DNA of 64,000 bases from an uncultured Clostridia bacterium (GTDB lineage: Bacteria; Bacillota; Clostridia; Lachnospirales; Lachnospiraceae), in the NCBI GenBank assembly GCA_947174885.1, contig CAMWKO010000001.1, forward strand, positions 1 through 64,000, given 5' to 3'. Under the pieces are notes generated by a model that worked only from the letters and a program-made list of their open reading frames with translations, ran no database searches and was not told where the DNA came from. This document shows, in pieces, positions 36,613 to 43,852 of the stretch; position 1 is the first letter of the stretch; every line of letters begins with the position of its first letter. A program made the translations under genes and the position numbers.

Positions 36613-36669
36613 AGAAAAAACTCTAGGGTTCTGTACTTCTTGTATGCCAAGAGACGTACTGCCTAGAGT
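36613..36669 (-). terminator. Structured leader terminator upstream of the NYN gene
   Basis: On the reverse strand: outer stem ACTCTAGG/CCTAGAGT (36669-36662 with 36627-36620), inner stems GTAC/GTAC and TCTTG/CAAGA, then six T residues. It lies between the promoter and the GGAGG of the NYN gene, so it either attenuates the gene or ends a separate RNA of about 80 nt. Confidence 0.75.
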
Positions 36670-36678
36670 GTTATTAAC

Positions 36679-36728
36679 GTGTAAATTATTTACACTCTAA
36701 TAGTATATTCTTTTTGGCAAAATGTCAA
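36679..36728 (-). promoter_or_regulatory. Promoter and palindromic operator of the NYN gene
   Basis: Reverse strand: TTGACA (36728-36723), then TACTAT at 36705-36700 with a 17-bp spacer (or TATACT at 36707-36702, 15 bp). The 17-bp perfect palindrome GTGTAAAT-t-ATTTACAC at 36679-36695 covers the start of transcription and is a likely repressor site. Confidence 0.65.
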
Positions 36729-36877
36729 TACAAAAAGTAATATGTTTTTTGTGACAATTTTTGTTGTTTTTTTTAAACAGACATTTATCATTAGTAGTAG
36801 TATTATTATACACTTAAATCCTTTAAAGTCAAAGTATAAATTTAATAGGTGATATAATAGTAAAAAATAATTCTTTA

Positions 36878-37025
36878 TATAAAAAAGAGCAATACAATAG
36901 TGTACTGCTCTTTAATTTATGCTGCCTGTAAAGGCATTTGTCTTTAGTATTGTCAGTATGTTGTATATTTTACTATATTGTAAAATAGTTAAACCTAATA
37001 TTCTTTTACTTATACTTCACAACCA
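36878..37025 (-). ncRNA. Candidate structured small RNA, about 148 nt
   Basis: A consensus promoter (37059-37032, reverse strand) is followed by no reading frame but by four hairpins: TTCAC/GTGAA, TATTTTAC/GTAAAATA, TGCC/GGCA and a terminator, AAAGAGCAGTAC with GTATTGCTCTTT and a run of six T residues ending near 36880. It is intergenic in the prophage left arm between the XRE gene and the NYN leader. Function unknown. Confidence 0.6.
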
Positions 37026-37031
37026 GTGAAT

Positions 37032-37059
37032 ATTATATCATATTAAAAAATGTTGTCAA
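37032..37059 (-). promoter_or_regulatory. Consensus promoter of the candidate small RNA
   Basis: Reverse strand TTGACA (37059-37054), 16-bp spacer, TATAAT (37037-37032), both perfect. Also divergent from the XRE gene at 37116. Confidence 0.75.
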
Positions 37060-37115
37060 CTCCTAGTAGTAAATTAATGATATTATTATGAAAAAACACA
37101 AAAGAAAAAAGAATT

Positions 37116-37313
37116 ATGCAATATCTAATTTGGCAAATGAGAATTAAAAATGGAGTAACATTAGTAGAACTAAGTAGGAGGACCGGTATATCCAAGTCAG
37201 CACTAAATAATTATGAAAATGGAAAGCGGTCTCCAACATTGGTGCAGGTGGAAGTTATAGCAAGAGCGTTAGAATGTAGAATTACAGAATTATTTTATTC
37301 GGATATATTGTAG
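37116..37313 (+). CDS. Small XRE-family transcriptional regulator
   Basis: 65 residues, almost all one helix-turn-helix domain: RIKNGVTLVELSRRTGISKSALNNYENGKRSPTLVQVEVIARALE, of the Cro/C1 type. Too small to have a ligand or dimerisation domain. It is separate from the main repressor at 39240, so the prophage has at least two such regulators. It could act on the palindrome near the NYN promoter or on the candidate RNA. The ribosome site is weak (AAAAAAGAA). Confidence 0.85.
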   Translation: MQYLIWQMRIKNGVTLVELSRRTGISKSALNNYENGKRSPTLVQVEVIARALECRITELFYSDIL

Positions 37314-37465
37314 ATTTATACATATATAGAAATATTATGTATAAATCGCTAATAAAAATATAAAATTATAAAATAGGTTAGGAAAAACTCTTTTTTCTAT
37401 TATTATTGAGAATGTTTGAATATTATTGTAAAATAATGTCAAATAATGAAAAAGGAGAATTTAAA

Positions 37466-37981
37466 ATGATAAAAAAGATATTATCATTAATAACAAGTTT
37501 TGTTATAATTTTTGCTTTAGTAGGGTGTGATTCTGATACACCAATAGAGAGTGAAAATACTGTAACAACTACAGAAGAAAAACAAACTACGAAAGAAAAG
37601 AGAACTACAAAAGAAGAAATAGAAACTACAGGAGAAGTTGCAACAGATAAAAACACAGATAGTTCTGTAACAACAAGCTATCAGGAAACTACAAAGCAAC
37701 CTCTACATGAGGTTGCAACAACAAGACAGCCAACAACAACAAGGCAACCAGTTGCGACAACACAATCAGTTACCACAACACAGGTTGTAACAACACAAGC
37801 TGTAACAACACAAGCACCCACTACTGCAACACAGTTGAGGATTATTGGGAATATAAATTCTCATAAATACCACACTCATGATTGTGGACATTTGCCAAAT
37901 GTAGAGAATAGGATATATTTTAATTCTGTTGAAGAGGCAGAAGCTGCAGGTATGACAATATGTGGTTTTTGTAATAGGTAG
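37466..37981 (+). CDS. Lipoprotein with Thr-rich linker and Cys/His C-terminal domain
   Basis: 171 residues from ATG 37466, which follows AAAGGAG. Signal peptide with lipobox FALVGC, then a linker of about 90 residues dominated by Thr (TTTRQPVATTQSVTTTQ), likely an exposed spacer. The last 45 residues (IGNINSHKYHTHDCGHLP..., ending AAGMTICGFCNR) resemble the Ada-type zinc-binding module often found at the end of secreted proteins. Being between integrase and repressor, it is probably expressed in the lysogen and alters the cell surface. Nearby codon use is similar; the DNA of the linker is repetitive. Confidence 0.82.
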   Translation: MIKKILSLITSFVIIFALVGCDSDTPIESENTVTTTEEKQTTKEKRTTKEEIETTGEVATDKNTDSSVTTSYQETTKQPLHEVATTRQPTTTRQPVATTQSVTTTQVVTTQAVTTQAPTTATQLRIIGNINSHKYHTHDCGHLPNVENRIYFNSVEEAEAAGMTICGFCNR

Positions 37982-37983
37982 AT

Positions 37984-38014
37984 AAAAGGCTGACAATATG
38001 TCAGCCTTTTATTT
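37984..38014 (+). terminator. Terminator after the lipoprotein gene
   Basis: Stem AAAAGGCTGACA / TGTCAGCCTTTT around ATA, T-rich tail. The 240 bp that follow hold only an 8-codon frame with a ribosome site near 38177 and nothing else that I recognise. Confidence 0.85.
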
Positions 38015-38256
38015 TATATTTTAGGTGTGATATGAATATGTATAAGTATTATTCAAATATAATATAAAATTCCACATATATGGAAATATTTGGTAATTTA
38101 ATGGGAAATATTGAAAATTGAGGAAAAAGATATAAAATAGAAACATATACAATTTAAACGGGTAAGGAGGGTGCTTATGGAAAAATACAGATTTAAGGAG
38201 TAGGAATAATAACAGGGTACAGAAGATGTGATGTAATAAATTACTAAGGAGGTAGT

Positions 38257-38370
38257 ATGATTAGAGTACTAAAAGCAGTTTCTGATATTGTAGAAATGCT
38301 AGTGAGTATGGACGAGAAAAAGATAATGAGGGTACATAATATAGTATACAAGATGTACATACGAAAATAA
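38257..38370 (+). CDS. Very small protein, 37 residues
   Basis: Frame starting MIRVLKAVSDIVEML with AAGGAGG 6 nt before the ATG. The tail, KKIMRVHNIVYKMYIRK, is closely like the tail of the 45-residue protein in the intron at 56773 (EKNRIYNITYMMYIRSK), so both belong to one small helical family. A terminator follows 37 bp later, making this a short separate unit. Function unknown. Confidence 0.6.
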   Translation: MIRVLKAVSDIVEMLVSMDEKKIMRVHNIVYKMYIRK

Positions 38371-38406
38371 TACGAAAGATAAATATTAGCATGCTTTATA
38401 TAATTT

Positions 38407-38443
38407 AAAGAGCAATCCTAAAAAATAGGGTTGCTCTTTATTA
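38407..38443. terminator. Terminator in the convergent gap
   Basis: Stem AAAGAGCAATCCTA with complement TAGGGTTGCTCTTT (one G-U pair), A and T runs on both sides; serves the 37-residue gene and the reverse-strand gene that ends at 38472. Confidence 0.8.
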
Positions 38444-38471
38444 TTTATTGAAGTAGCAATGTTATTTACTA

Positions 38472-39122
38472 TTATATATCTGTATATGCACTTACACAGA
38501 TAATACAGTTTTTACAAAATCCACCTTCTAATATTTCTGGTGGAAGTTGAGGGAATTTTCTTGTTTTACTAATTGAATATATTTTTTGATTATATATCCC
38601 ACAAATTGGGCATTTAGGATCTGTATATAGGTGAACAGCCTTGTATCCCATTCGTTGGTATCTGGCTAAATCACTTAGTATTCGTTTTTTATTACTTATA
38701 CGTTTATCCAAAAACTCAGGATGCTTGTTATAAAGTAGTTTAAGTTCTTTTTCTGCCTCCAGTGGTTTTCCGGCTTTTTGCAAATATTTGACTAAACGAA
38801 TATAGTCTTTTTCAAGAAGCGGTGGTCTGTCAAAGTAATCTGATAATTCATTTGATTTTCTTAAACATGCAATAGCTAAATCCATATTACCATTTCGCTT
38901 ATGTTCAGTAGCTTTTCGCTGAAGAGTATAATATAGGTTACAGTCTTCTGATGGTACAGAAATAGATAATATTGAGTCAATATTATCCAAGTTAATTTTT
39001 TTAGATATATTTTTAGATTTTTTTAAAGCATTAGAATTATCATGTTCAGATGACATTGATACTGTTACTGTTGGTCCATATTTAGTAATCTTCTTAGATT
39101 TGAAAATATCAAAAAATCCCAT
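38472..39122 (-). CDS. TPR-like protein with C-terminal Cys-rich zinc module
   Basis: 216 residues, family not recognised. Residues about 60-135 look like two or three TPR-type helix pairs (YYTLQRKATEHKRNGNMDLAIACLRKSNE, then YIRLVKYLQKAGKPLEAEKELKLLY). Residues about 170-215 hold CPICG and CKNCIICV, a likely zinc site. The N terminus begins MGFFDIFKSKK, common in phage or host proteins of this kind. It lies beside the repressor and is transcribed with it, so it is a lysogen-expressed gene. No clear ribosome site is seen beyond GCGAGGAT. Confidence 0.7.
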   Translation of the reverse strand: MGFFDIFKSKKITKYGPTVTVSMSSEHDNSNALKKSKNISKKINLDNIDSILSISVPSEDCNLYYTLQRKATEHKRNGNMDLAIACLRKSNELSDYFDRPPLLEKDYIRLVKYLQKAGKPLEAEKELKLLYNKHPEFLDKRISNKKRILSDLARYQRMGYKAVHLYTDPKCPICGIYNQKIYSISKTRKFPQLPPEILEGGFCKNCIICVSAYTDI

Positions 39123-39222
39123 ATTTTATATATCCTCGCTTTCGTATTAATTATCATATTATTTATCATTAATTGGTAAATTTACAAGATAATACTACAA
39201 TATTTTACAAAATTCAGCAAGT

Positions 39223-39256
39223 AAAAACCACTACTAATTTTATTCAGTAGTGGTTT
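39223..39256 (-). terminator. Terminator overlapping the end of the repressor gene
   Basis: Reverse-strand stem AAACCACTACT / AGTAGTGGTTT followed by TTTTT; the repressor stop codon lies in the loop side of the hairpin. Some read-through would be needed for the gene at 38472-39122. Confidence 0.75.
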
Positions 39257-39833
39257 CGTTTTTTAGGCTATTAGATAAATTTAAGAGATATTGTTTTATT
39301 ACTTGCCTTTCCTGAGGTTTTAGCTTTATGTATTCTTGTAGTATTGTTTTGTCAGTAGCATCTAAATTATATTCGTCTACTAATTCATCAATTAAAGCAT
39401 CTTGCCCGGTGAAGAACATTTCTCCCTCGCCTTTAGTCAGCCAAAAATAATTAATATTGTATTCTCGGCATATAGCTTTTGCCATCTGATCAGTAAGATT
39501 ATTTTTACCTGTTTCTATTGCAGATATGGCATTCTTTTTAACCCCTAAATTTTTCCCAAATTCCTCAAGTGTTAAATTAAGATTTTTTCTAATGTATTTT
39601 ATGCGTTCATTTATAGTAAATTCTGCTTCGTTATCTTTCCAACCCATTAAATAGGCAGGAGAAACATTAAGATATTTACTTATTTCTTCAATTTTATCGG
39701 ATGGAATGTTTGTTATAATATTTGTTTCATACTTATACAATGTTTGTTTAGATACATTGATTTTCTTTGCTAGTTCAGTTTGAGACATTCCGATAGTATC
39801 TCGCTTTTTTCTTATTCTATCACCAATAGTCAA
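39240..39833 (-). CDS. Phage repressor with two XRE helix-turn-helix domains
   Basis: 197 residues. The first XRE domain is at about 3-62 (MSQTELAKKINVSKQTLYKYETN), the second at about 72-130 (LTLEEFGKNLGVKKNAISAIETGKNNL), then a short helical tail that may dimerise. No S24 peptidase domain, so RecA-driven self-cleavage is not expected and induction must work another way. Two DNA-binding domains in one chain could bind the paired operators in the adjacent region. GAAAGGAGG lies 6 to 8 nt before the ATG. Confidence 0.9.
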   Translation of the reverse strand: MTIGDRIRKKRDTIGMSQTELAKKINVSKQTLYKYETNIITNIPSDKIEEISKYLNVSPAYLMGWKDNEAEFTINERIKYIRKNLNLTLEEFGKNLGVKKNAISAIETGKNNLTDQMAKAICREYNINYFWLTKGEGEMFFTGQDALIDELVDEYNLDATDKTILQEYIKLKPQERQVIKQYLLNLSNSLKNETTTE

Positions 39834-39864
39834 TTAAAAGACCTCCTTTCCTATTGACAACTTG

Positions 39865-39954
39865 ATTATAGCACATGAAAGTTACAAGTCAAGAAAAAAA
39901 TAACTTGACAAGTTACAAAAACGTGTTATAATTCACAGTAACTTAAAAAGTTAC
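39865..39954. promoter_or_regulatory. Lysis-lysogeny switch: divergent promoters and operators
   Basis: Rightward promoter TTGACA (39905-39910), 16 bp, TATAAT (39927-39932). Leftward repressor promoter on the reverse strand TTGACT (39892-39887), 16 bp, TATAAT (39870-39865). Operators: palindrome TAACTTG-a-CAAGTTA at 39901-39915 over the rightward minus 35, GTAACTT-aaa-AAGTTAC at 39938-39954 just after the minus 10, and a half site AAGTTAC near 39879-39885. Confidence 0.85.
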
Positions 39955-39980
39955 TATAATTAGAAAGGAGAATAAGCAAC

Positions 39981-40187
39981 ATGGTTAATACAAATGAACT
40001 TCGGGGAGTTATTGCTAAAAATGGCAAAACACAGTCGGATATTGCAAAACTGTTAAACATTACTCCAAAAACTTTTTATACACGGATGCAAAGAGGAGTT
40101 TTTGGAAGTGATGAAATCCAAATAATGATTGATGAACTTCATATTGACAATCCTATGGATATTTTTTTTACTAAGGCAGTAACTTGA
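39981..40187 (+). CDS. Cro-like regulator (DUF739 type)
   Basis: 68 residues; MVNTNELRGVIAKNGKTQSDIAKLLNITPKTFYTRMQRGVFGSDEIQIM is the typical Cro-type helix-turn-helix of Firmicutes phages. It is the first gene of the rightward operon, 48 bp after the consensus promoter, with AGAAAGGAG upstream. Expected to repress the repressor promoter by binding the same AACTT/AAGTT operators. A further operator overlaps its own stop codon. Confidence 0.9.
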   Translation: MVNTNELRGVIAKNGKTQSDIAKLLNITPKTFYTRMQRGVFGSDEIQIMIDELHIDNPMDIFFTKAVT

Positions 40188-40195
40188 AAAGTTAC
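40179..40195. promoter_or_regulatory. Third full operator, inside the end of the cro-like gene
   Basis: GTAACTT-gaa-AAGTTAC, a perfect 7+3+7 palindrome matching the operator at 39938-39954 and overlapping the TGA of the cro-like gene. Confidence 0.8.
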
Positions 40196-40244
40196 GAGAG
40201 TTAGAGAAAAATCAGAAAGATAAATAGCCAGAAAGGAGAGAACA

Positions 40245-40448
40245 GTGAAAAAAGGATTAACACCATATGAAAATATGATGATTGAACAATTAAAATTTGA
40301 AGGTAAGCAACCAATAATAAATAAAAAAGGGCATCTATGTTTTACACAAAGACACCCTATTTTGTGCAGTAAAGAAATGATACCAGCATACATATCATTG
40401 GTAAGTATTGTGATTAGTATAACTGCAATAATATTGAAATTATGCTGA
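40245..40448 (+). CDS. Small early protein with C-terminal membrane helix
   Basis: 67 residues from GTG 40245, with GAAAGGAG 6 nt upstream. Soluble N-terminal half and one helix at about 47-66 (PAYISLVSIVISITAIILKLC). Its last 35 bp overlap, tail to tail, the reverse-strand gene 40414-40716. Family not recognised; part of the rightward early operon. Confidence 0.6.
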   Translation: MKKGLTPYENMMIEQLKFEGKQPIINKKGHLCFTQRHPILCSKEMIPAYISLVSIVISITAIILKLC

Positions 40449-40716
40449 GAATTAAAGCAAAAACAGAAATAAGTACAGGTATCATAAATCTCCATTTATC
40501 TTTTAGCTCGTATCTAATCAAAAAATGTGCTTTGTCACTAAGTCGATAGGATGAATGAGTAGAATCAGCATAATCCAAAAGATAGTATTTAAAAAGAAAA
40601 TTATATTTAGGATTATCATGTATTGATTTTGGAATGTGCTTAATATGCGAAAAACGCTTAAGTATTCTCTTTTCAGATGAAGATAAAAAAAGGTCTTTAT
40701 AGTCAATTTGGGACAT
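40414..40716 (-). CDS. Small phage membrane protein
   Basis: 100 residues. Charged N-terminal part with YRLSDKAHFLIRYELKDKWRFMIP then one helix, VLISVFALILSIISILL. This YxL-x-FLxYR-then-helix pattern is frequent in small proteins of Firmicutes prophages, which supports the call. AAAGGAATAA precedes the ATG on the reverse strand. It runs against the early operon, so it may be lysogen-expressed; function unknown. Confidence 0.65.
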   Translation of the reverse strand: MSQIDYKDLFLSSSEKRILKRFSHIKHIPKSIHDNPKYNFLFKYYLLDYADSTHSSYRLSDKAHFLIRYELKDKWRFMIPVLISVFALILSIISILLQLY

Positions 40717-40813
40717 AATGATTTATTCCTTTTATATGTACTTGGCTTTGCAGAGCCTGTATGTAAATTATAAAGGAGAAATAAAGTAAAAACAATAGAA
40801 AGGAAGTAAGAAT

Positions 40814-41038
40814 ATGGAAAGAAACACAATTTTAGAACAACTTAAGCGTGAGGCTCTTTATGCACAGCGTTCCTTTTCTAAAGAGTTACTATATCAGACC
40901 TACGGAAAAGCACAGATGGCAAGGAAACTTGAAGTCCTTACACAATCAGAGTTCGAGGAGATTAATCGTATGACAGTATATTATATGAACACTGATAAAG
41001 AGTATATAAGACATTGTAACGAGAGCGTAACTAAATAA
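40814..41038 (+). CDS. Early phage protein, 74 residues
   Basis: Helical, charged protein (LKREALYAQRSFSKELLYQTYGKAQMARKLEVL); family not recognised. GAAAGGAAG precedes the ATG. Preceded by a 97-bp gap with no clear feature. Confidence 0.7.
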   Translation: MERNTILEQLKREALYAQRSFSKELLYQTYGKAQMARKLEVLTQSEFEEINRMTVYYMNTDKEYIRHCNESVTK

Positions 41039-41100
41039 CATAGAAAGTAAGGTAAATAACGGACAATCAGCCAGTCATAGAATATAGAGGAGGTGAGGCT

Positions 41101-41280
41101 ATGACAAAATTAACAGCACGGATTTGGTATGACGGTAAGAATGTGGATGAAATGGAGCAAAGCGAGAGGGAGGCATTAGGCAGATTTCTTAATAGTAAAT
41201 CAATGAGTGTGCTGGGATATAAAAAACTCCCCTCTGAAAGCGGCAACTTTCAAAAGGGGAAAGAAAACATCACAAAATGA
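41101..41280 (+). CDS. Early phage protein, 59 residues
   Basis: Frame starting MTKLTARIWYDGKNVDEMEQSEREALGRF after the strong site AGGAGGTGAGGCT. The first half looks like a DNA- or protein-binding helical segment of unknown type. Within its 3' part, an inverted repeat (CCCCTCTGAAAG...CTTTCAAAAGGGG) can form a hairpin. Confidence 0.7.
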   Translation: MTKLTARIWYDGKNVDEMEQSEREALGRFLNSKSMSVLGYKKLPSESGNFQKGKENITK

Positions 41281-41338
41281 ATATAGCAGATTATATGTAA
41301 AAAGTAAATAGTCAAAAGAATATTTAGGAGTGAAGAAA

Positions 41339-41605
41339 ATGAAAAGACCATCAATAAAATGCGTACATTGCGGCGGTAATGATTTTGAGGTTAGTGTAAA
41401 TACATGTATACCACGAGCAATAACCTTAGAGTGCAAATGCGGCTATATTACATCAATAGCTTTCTTTGATAAACAACGAAAGACTTATGGAATAAATGAT
41501 GAAGCCACCAAAGAATTGTACGAAAGAACACGTTATCAAGAAATAGAGCCTAAAGAAGCAACAGCAGCAGTAGTAAATTACTATAAAAATAAGGAAGATG
41601 AGTAA
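41339..41605 (+). CDS. Zinc-ribbon-like early protein
   Basis: 88 residues from ATG 41339; TAGGAG lies 8 nt upstream and an in-frame GTG at 41330 is at that site. Two cysteine pairs, CVHCGG and ECKCGY, form a probable zinc ribbon in the first 40 residues; the C terminus is helical and acidic (YYKNKEDE). Role unknown, small regulatory or DNA-binding protein likely. Confidence 0.7.
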   Translation: MKRPSIKCVHCGGNDFEVSVNTCIPRAITLECKCGYITSIAFFDKQRKTYGINDEATKELYERTRYQEIEPKEATAAVVNYYKNKEDE

Positions 41606-41611
41606 AGCAAA

Positions 41612-42232
41612 ATGAAAAGTTATTACATAAATTGCGTGGCGGTGTTAGTCATAATAGCTGTAGTATCAGTATTACTTATACTTAATCCGCCACAGGAAGA
41701 ACAAAAGGAAGATCCTGCAACAGCATTAATAATGACAGTGATACAGGCAGAAACAGAGCTGGTAAAACACACAGAGGTTAAAGCTACAGAACCTGTAGAA
41801 ACAGTAAGATATTATGACGTTCCACTGGATAAAGACATACAGGACTATATTATAGCTAAATCTACAGAGCATAATATCAATCCGGCTTTGATTTTTGCAA
41901 TTATCGAAAGAGAAAGTAACTATGATTGTGAAGCTGTCGGTGATGGTGGAAACAGCATAGGACTGATGCAGATTAATACATATTGGCAGCAAGATAGAAT
42001 TGAAAGAATGGGTATAAAAGATTTAACCGATCCATTTCAAAATGTAGAGATAGGAATTGATATCTTGTCAGAGCTTATAAGTAGGTATGAGGATATTTCT
42101 TTAATGCTTATGGCTTATAATGGTGGACCGGGTTATGCAGATAGCATGACAGCGGCTGGTATATATTCTACGGAATATTCAGAATATGTAATAAAAAGAA
42201 TGATGAAATTTGATTGCGATGTCACAAGCTAG
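41612..42232 (+). CDS. Membrane-anchored lytic transglycosylase (SLT domain)
   Basis: 206 residues. N-terminal helix at about 8-25 (VAVLVIIAVVSVLLIL) anchors or secretes it. Residues about 75-200 are an SLT/Slt70-like domain: catalytic Glu101 in IIERESNYD, then IGLMQIN, and the closing AYNGGPGY. It cleaves glycan strands of peptidoglycan. Its place among early genes rather than with the lysis genes is unusual; it may help cell-wall turnover, DNA entry or be a plasmid- or ICE-derived gene, like the Rep and PcfJ neighbours. Confidence 0.9.
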   Translation: MKSYYINCVAVLVIIAVVSVLLILNPPQEEQKEDPATALIMTVIQAETELVKHTEVKATEPVETVRYYDVPLDKDIQDYIIAKSTEHNINPALIFAIIERESNYDCEAVGDGGNSIGLMQINTYWQQDRIERMGIKDLTDPFQNVEIGIDILSELISRYEDISLMLMAYNGGPGYADSMTAAGIYSTEYSEYVIKRMMKFDCDVTS

Positions 42233-42242
42233 GAGGTTTTAA

Positions 42243-42389
42243 ATGAAGGATGAAATATACAACAAGGTCGGAGTAGATATATTGCTCAGAAATTGGCAAC
42301 TTGAAGGAAAAGCAGTAATACTAGAAGATGGAAAGGTTACAGGAATAGTGAACGAAGGATATGCAGTACCAAAAAAACAGGAGGGATAG
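42243..42389 (+). CDS. Early phage protein, 48 residues
   Basis: Frame MKDEIYNKVGVDILLRNWQ, 10 bp after the transglycosylase gene, with AGGAGG 7 nt upstream; its last codons carry the ribosome site for the next gene. Unrecognised. Confidence 0.65.
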   Translation: MKDEIYNKVGVDILLRNWQLEGKAVILEDGKVTGIVNEGYAVPKKQEG

Positions 42390-42393
42390 ATAA

Positions 42394-42576
42394 ATGAAAA
42401 AAAGTGATATAAAAAGCTGTCCTTTTTGCGGTGGACAAGTTGATGTGATAATTCCGGGAGGCAGGTATTTTAAATTTTACCAGATTAGATGTGATGGTTG
42501 TGGTGCTAACAGTAAAGAGTGCAATACACCTGAAGATGCTGCTGAATTATGGAATAAAAGAATAGGAGAAAATTAG
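42394..42576 (+). CDS. Lar-type restriction alleviation protein-like zinc protein
   Basis: 60 residues with CPFCGGQVDV and CDGCGANS (two zinc pairs) and the closing TPEDAAELWNKR, the pattern of the Lar family. In the Rac prophage Lar modulates host type I restriction. Small Lar-like proteins are common in phages and their actual role is often untested. GGAGGG precedes the ATG. Confidence 0.8.
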   Translation: MKKSDIKSCPFCGGQVDVIIPGGRYFKFYQIRCDGCGANSKECNTPEDAAELWNKRIGEN

Positions 42577-42577
42577 A

Positions 42578-42832
42578 ATGAAATATATTTATAAAGACGG
42601 AGATATTAAACCGGTACAGGAAAAAGAAGTAGCTATAAATATTACCAAAGATAATAAGGAGATAAAAATTAATGCAAAAGGAACAGCAGATGAAATATTA
42701 TCTTTGGTAATGTACGCTCTTTGTAATATTTTTATTGAATTTATAAATAAGGATGATGCTGATGTTGCACTCGATTCCGTGTGCCAAGCAATTAAAAATG
42801 AGGTAAAGGATAATATAAAAAAAATGAGTTAG
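42578..42832 (+). CDS. Early phage protein, 84 residues
   Basis: Starts 1 bp after the Lar-like stop codon, with AGGAGAA overlapping it. Contains NITKDNKEIKINAKGTADEILSLVMYALCNIF; no motif recognised. A 10-bp stem hairpin (GAGTTAGATT / AATCTAACTC, 42826-42853) covers its stop codon, and the 158-bp gap behind it is AT-rich with a short CGACC-containing stretch but no clear origin repeats. Confidence 0.65.
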   Translation: MKYIYKDGDIKPVQEKEVAINITKDNKEIKINAKGTADEILSLVMYALCNIFIEFINKDDADVALDSVCQAIKNEVKDNIKKMS

Positions 42833-42990
42833 ATTACTGTATTAATCTAACTCAAAATTAGAAATGGTTTGATAGAAAGTATTATACAAATATAAGGCAT
42901 TAAAGTCAAGCTTTTAATAGATATATGTATACGTTTTTTCCGACCTAGTAATAGATATTAACAACTCAACGAAAAAGGAAAATAGTTTTT

Positions 42991-43851
42991 ATGAAAAAAA
43001 TCAGGATACCTATGCAGTATGATCCTGATACCTGGTTTGATGAAAAGCTTGAACAAGATTCATACAATGAGATTTTTATACAAAACATAATAAGAAATAG
43101 TATAAGGTCCGTATATGCCACTAAGGAGATAGTATCAGGTAAGCAGTTGGAGATTGAGATATATCCAGAGTTTTATAAAGGTCAAAAGGATTGTCCTGTA
43201 AAAAGAAAAGTAAATAAAGATGTTCAGGATAATCTGAATGATAAAAATGCAAGAAAGCAAGTCAATAGAATTATTGAATGCAATTTTACTCTAAATGATA
43301 TATGGGCCACATTTACATATTATGAGGATAAGCGTCCAAAGGATATGGGACAGGCTTTAAAGAATATGCAGAATTTTATAAGAAGGGTGAATTATCACAG
43401 AAAAAAATTAGGTTTACCTAAATGCAGATACTTGTATATCACGGAATATGTTCCAGAAGCAGCAATACCTTGGCATCATCATTTTATTATGGATGGTGAT
43501 ATGGATAGAAATATAGTTGAAGCACTTTGGAAGCTTGGGGATAGGACAGAAACAAAGCGACTGGTGCCGGATGAAAGCGGATTACTGGGAATGTCTAACT
43601 ATATAACTAAGCACAGAGAGAAGTCTCAGAAGCGTTGGAACTCATCAACAGGACTTATTAAACCTAAAGTAAAAGTAAATCATTATAAATTTAAGCGTAA
43701 AAAGATTGATGAAATGGTCATTAATCAAAACATCATCAAGGTATTAATGGAGAGTACATATAAAAATTACAGATATGTTGAAGCAGAAGTGTTTCACAAT
43801 AAATTTAATGGATATTGGTACATATATACAAGAATGAGAAGGAGAGAATGA
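42991..43851 (+). CDS. HUH-type rolling-circle Rep-like protein
   Basis: 286 residues. The metal-binding histidines are His162-164 (AIPWHHHFIMDG), the HUH motif of rolling-circle initiators; the candidate nicking tyrosine lies downstream in the MSNYITKHREKSQKRW segment. The upstream KDMGQALKNMQNFIRRVNYHRKK is typical of phage and plasmid Rep-like proteins. It likely nicks an origin to start or support prophage replication. The gap just upstream (42833-42990) is the best place for such an origin but shows no obvious iterons. Confidence 0.82.
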   Translation: MKKIRIPMQYDPDTWFDEKLEQDSYNEIFIQNIIRNSIRSVYATKEIVSGKQLEIEIYPEFYKGQKDCPVKRKVNKDVQDNLNDKNARKQVNRIIECNFTLNDIWATFTYYEDKRPKDMGQALKNMQNFIRRVNYHRKKLGLPKCRYLYITEYVPEAAIPWHHHFIMDGDMDRNIVEALWKLGDRTETKRLVPDESGLLGMSNYITKHREKSQKRWNSSTGLIKPKVKVNHYKFKRKKIDEMVINQNIIKVLMESTYKNYRYVEAEVFHNKFNGYWYIYTRMRRRE

Positions 43852-43852
43852 C

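Noticed and set aside
36613-36669. tRNA gene near the integrase
   Set aside because: Stems do not form a cloverleaf and the element ends in a T run; it is a terminator. No tRNA is seen as an integration site, since cotJC is the target.
37517-37996. Reverse-strand frames opposite the lipoprotein gene
   Set aside because: Caused by the Thr-rich repeats; no ribosome sites.
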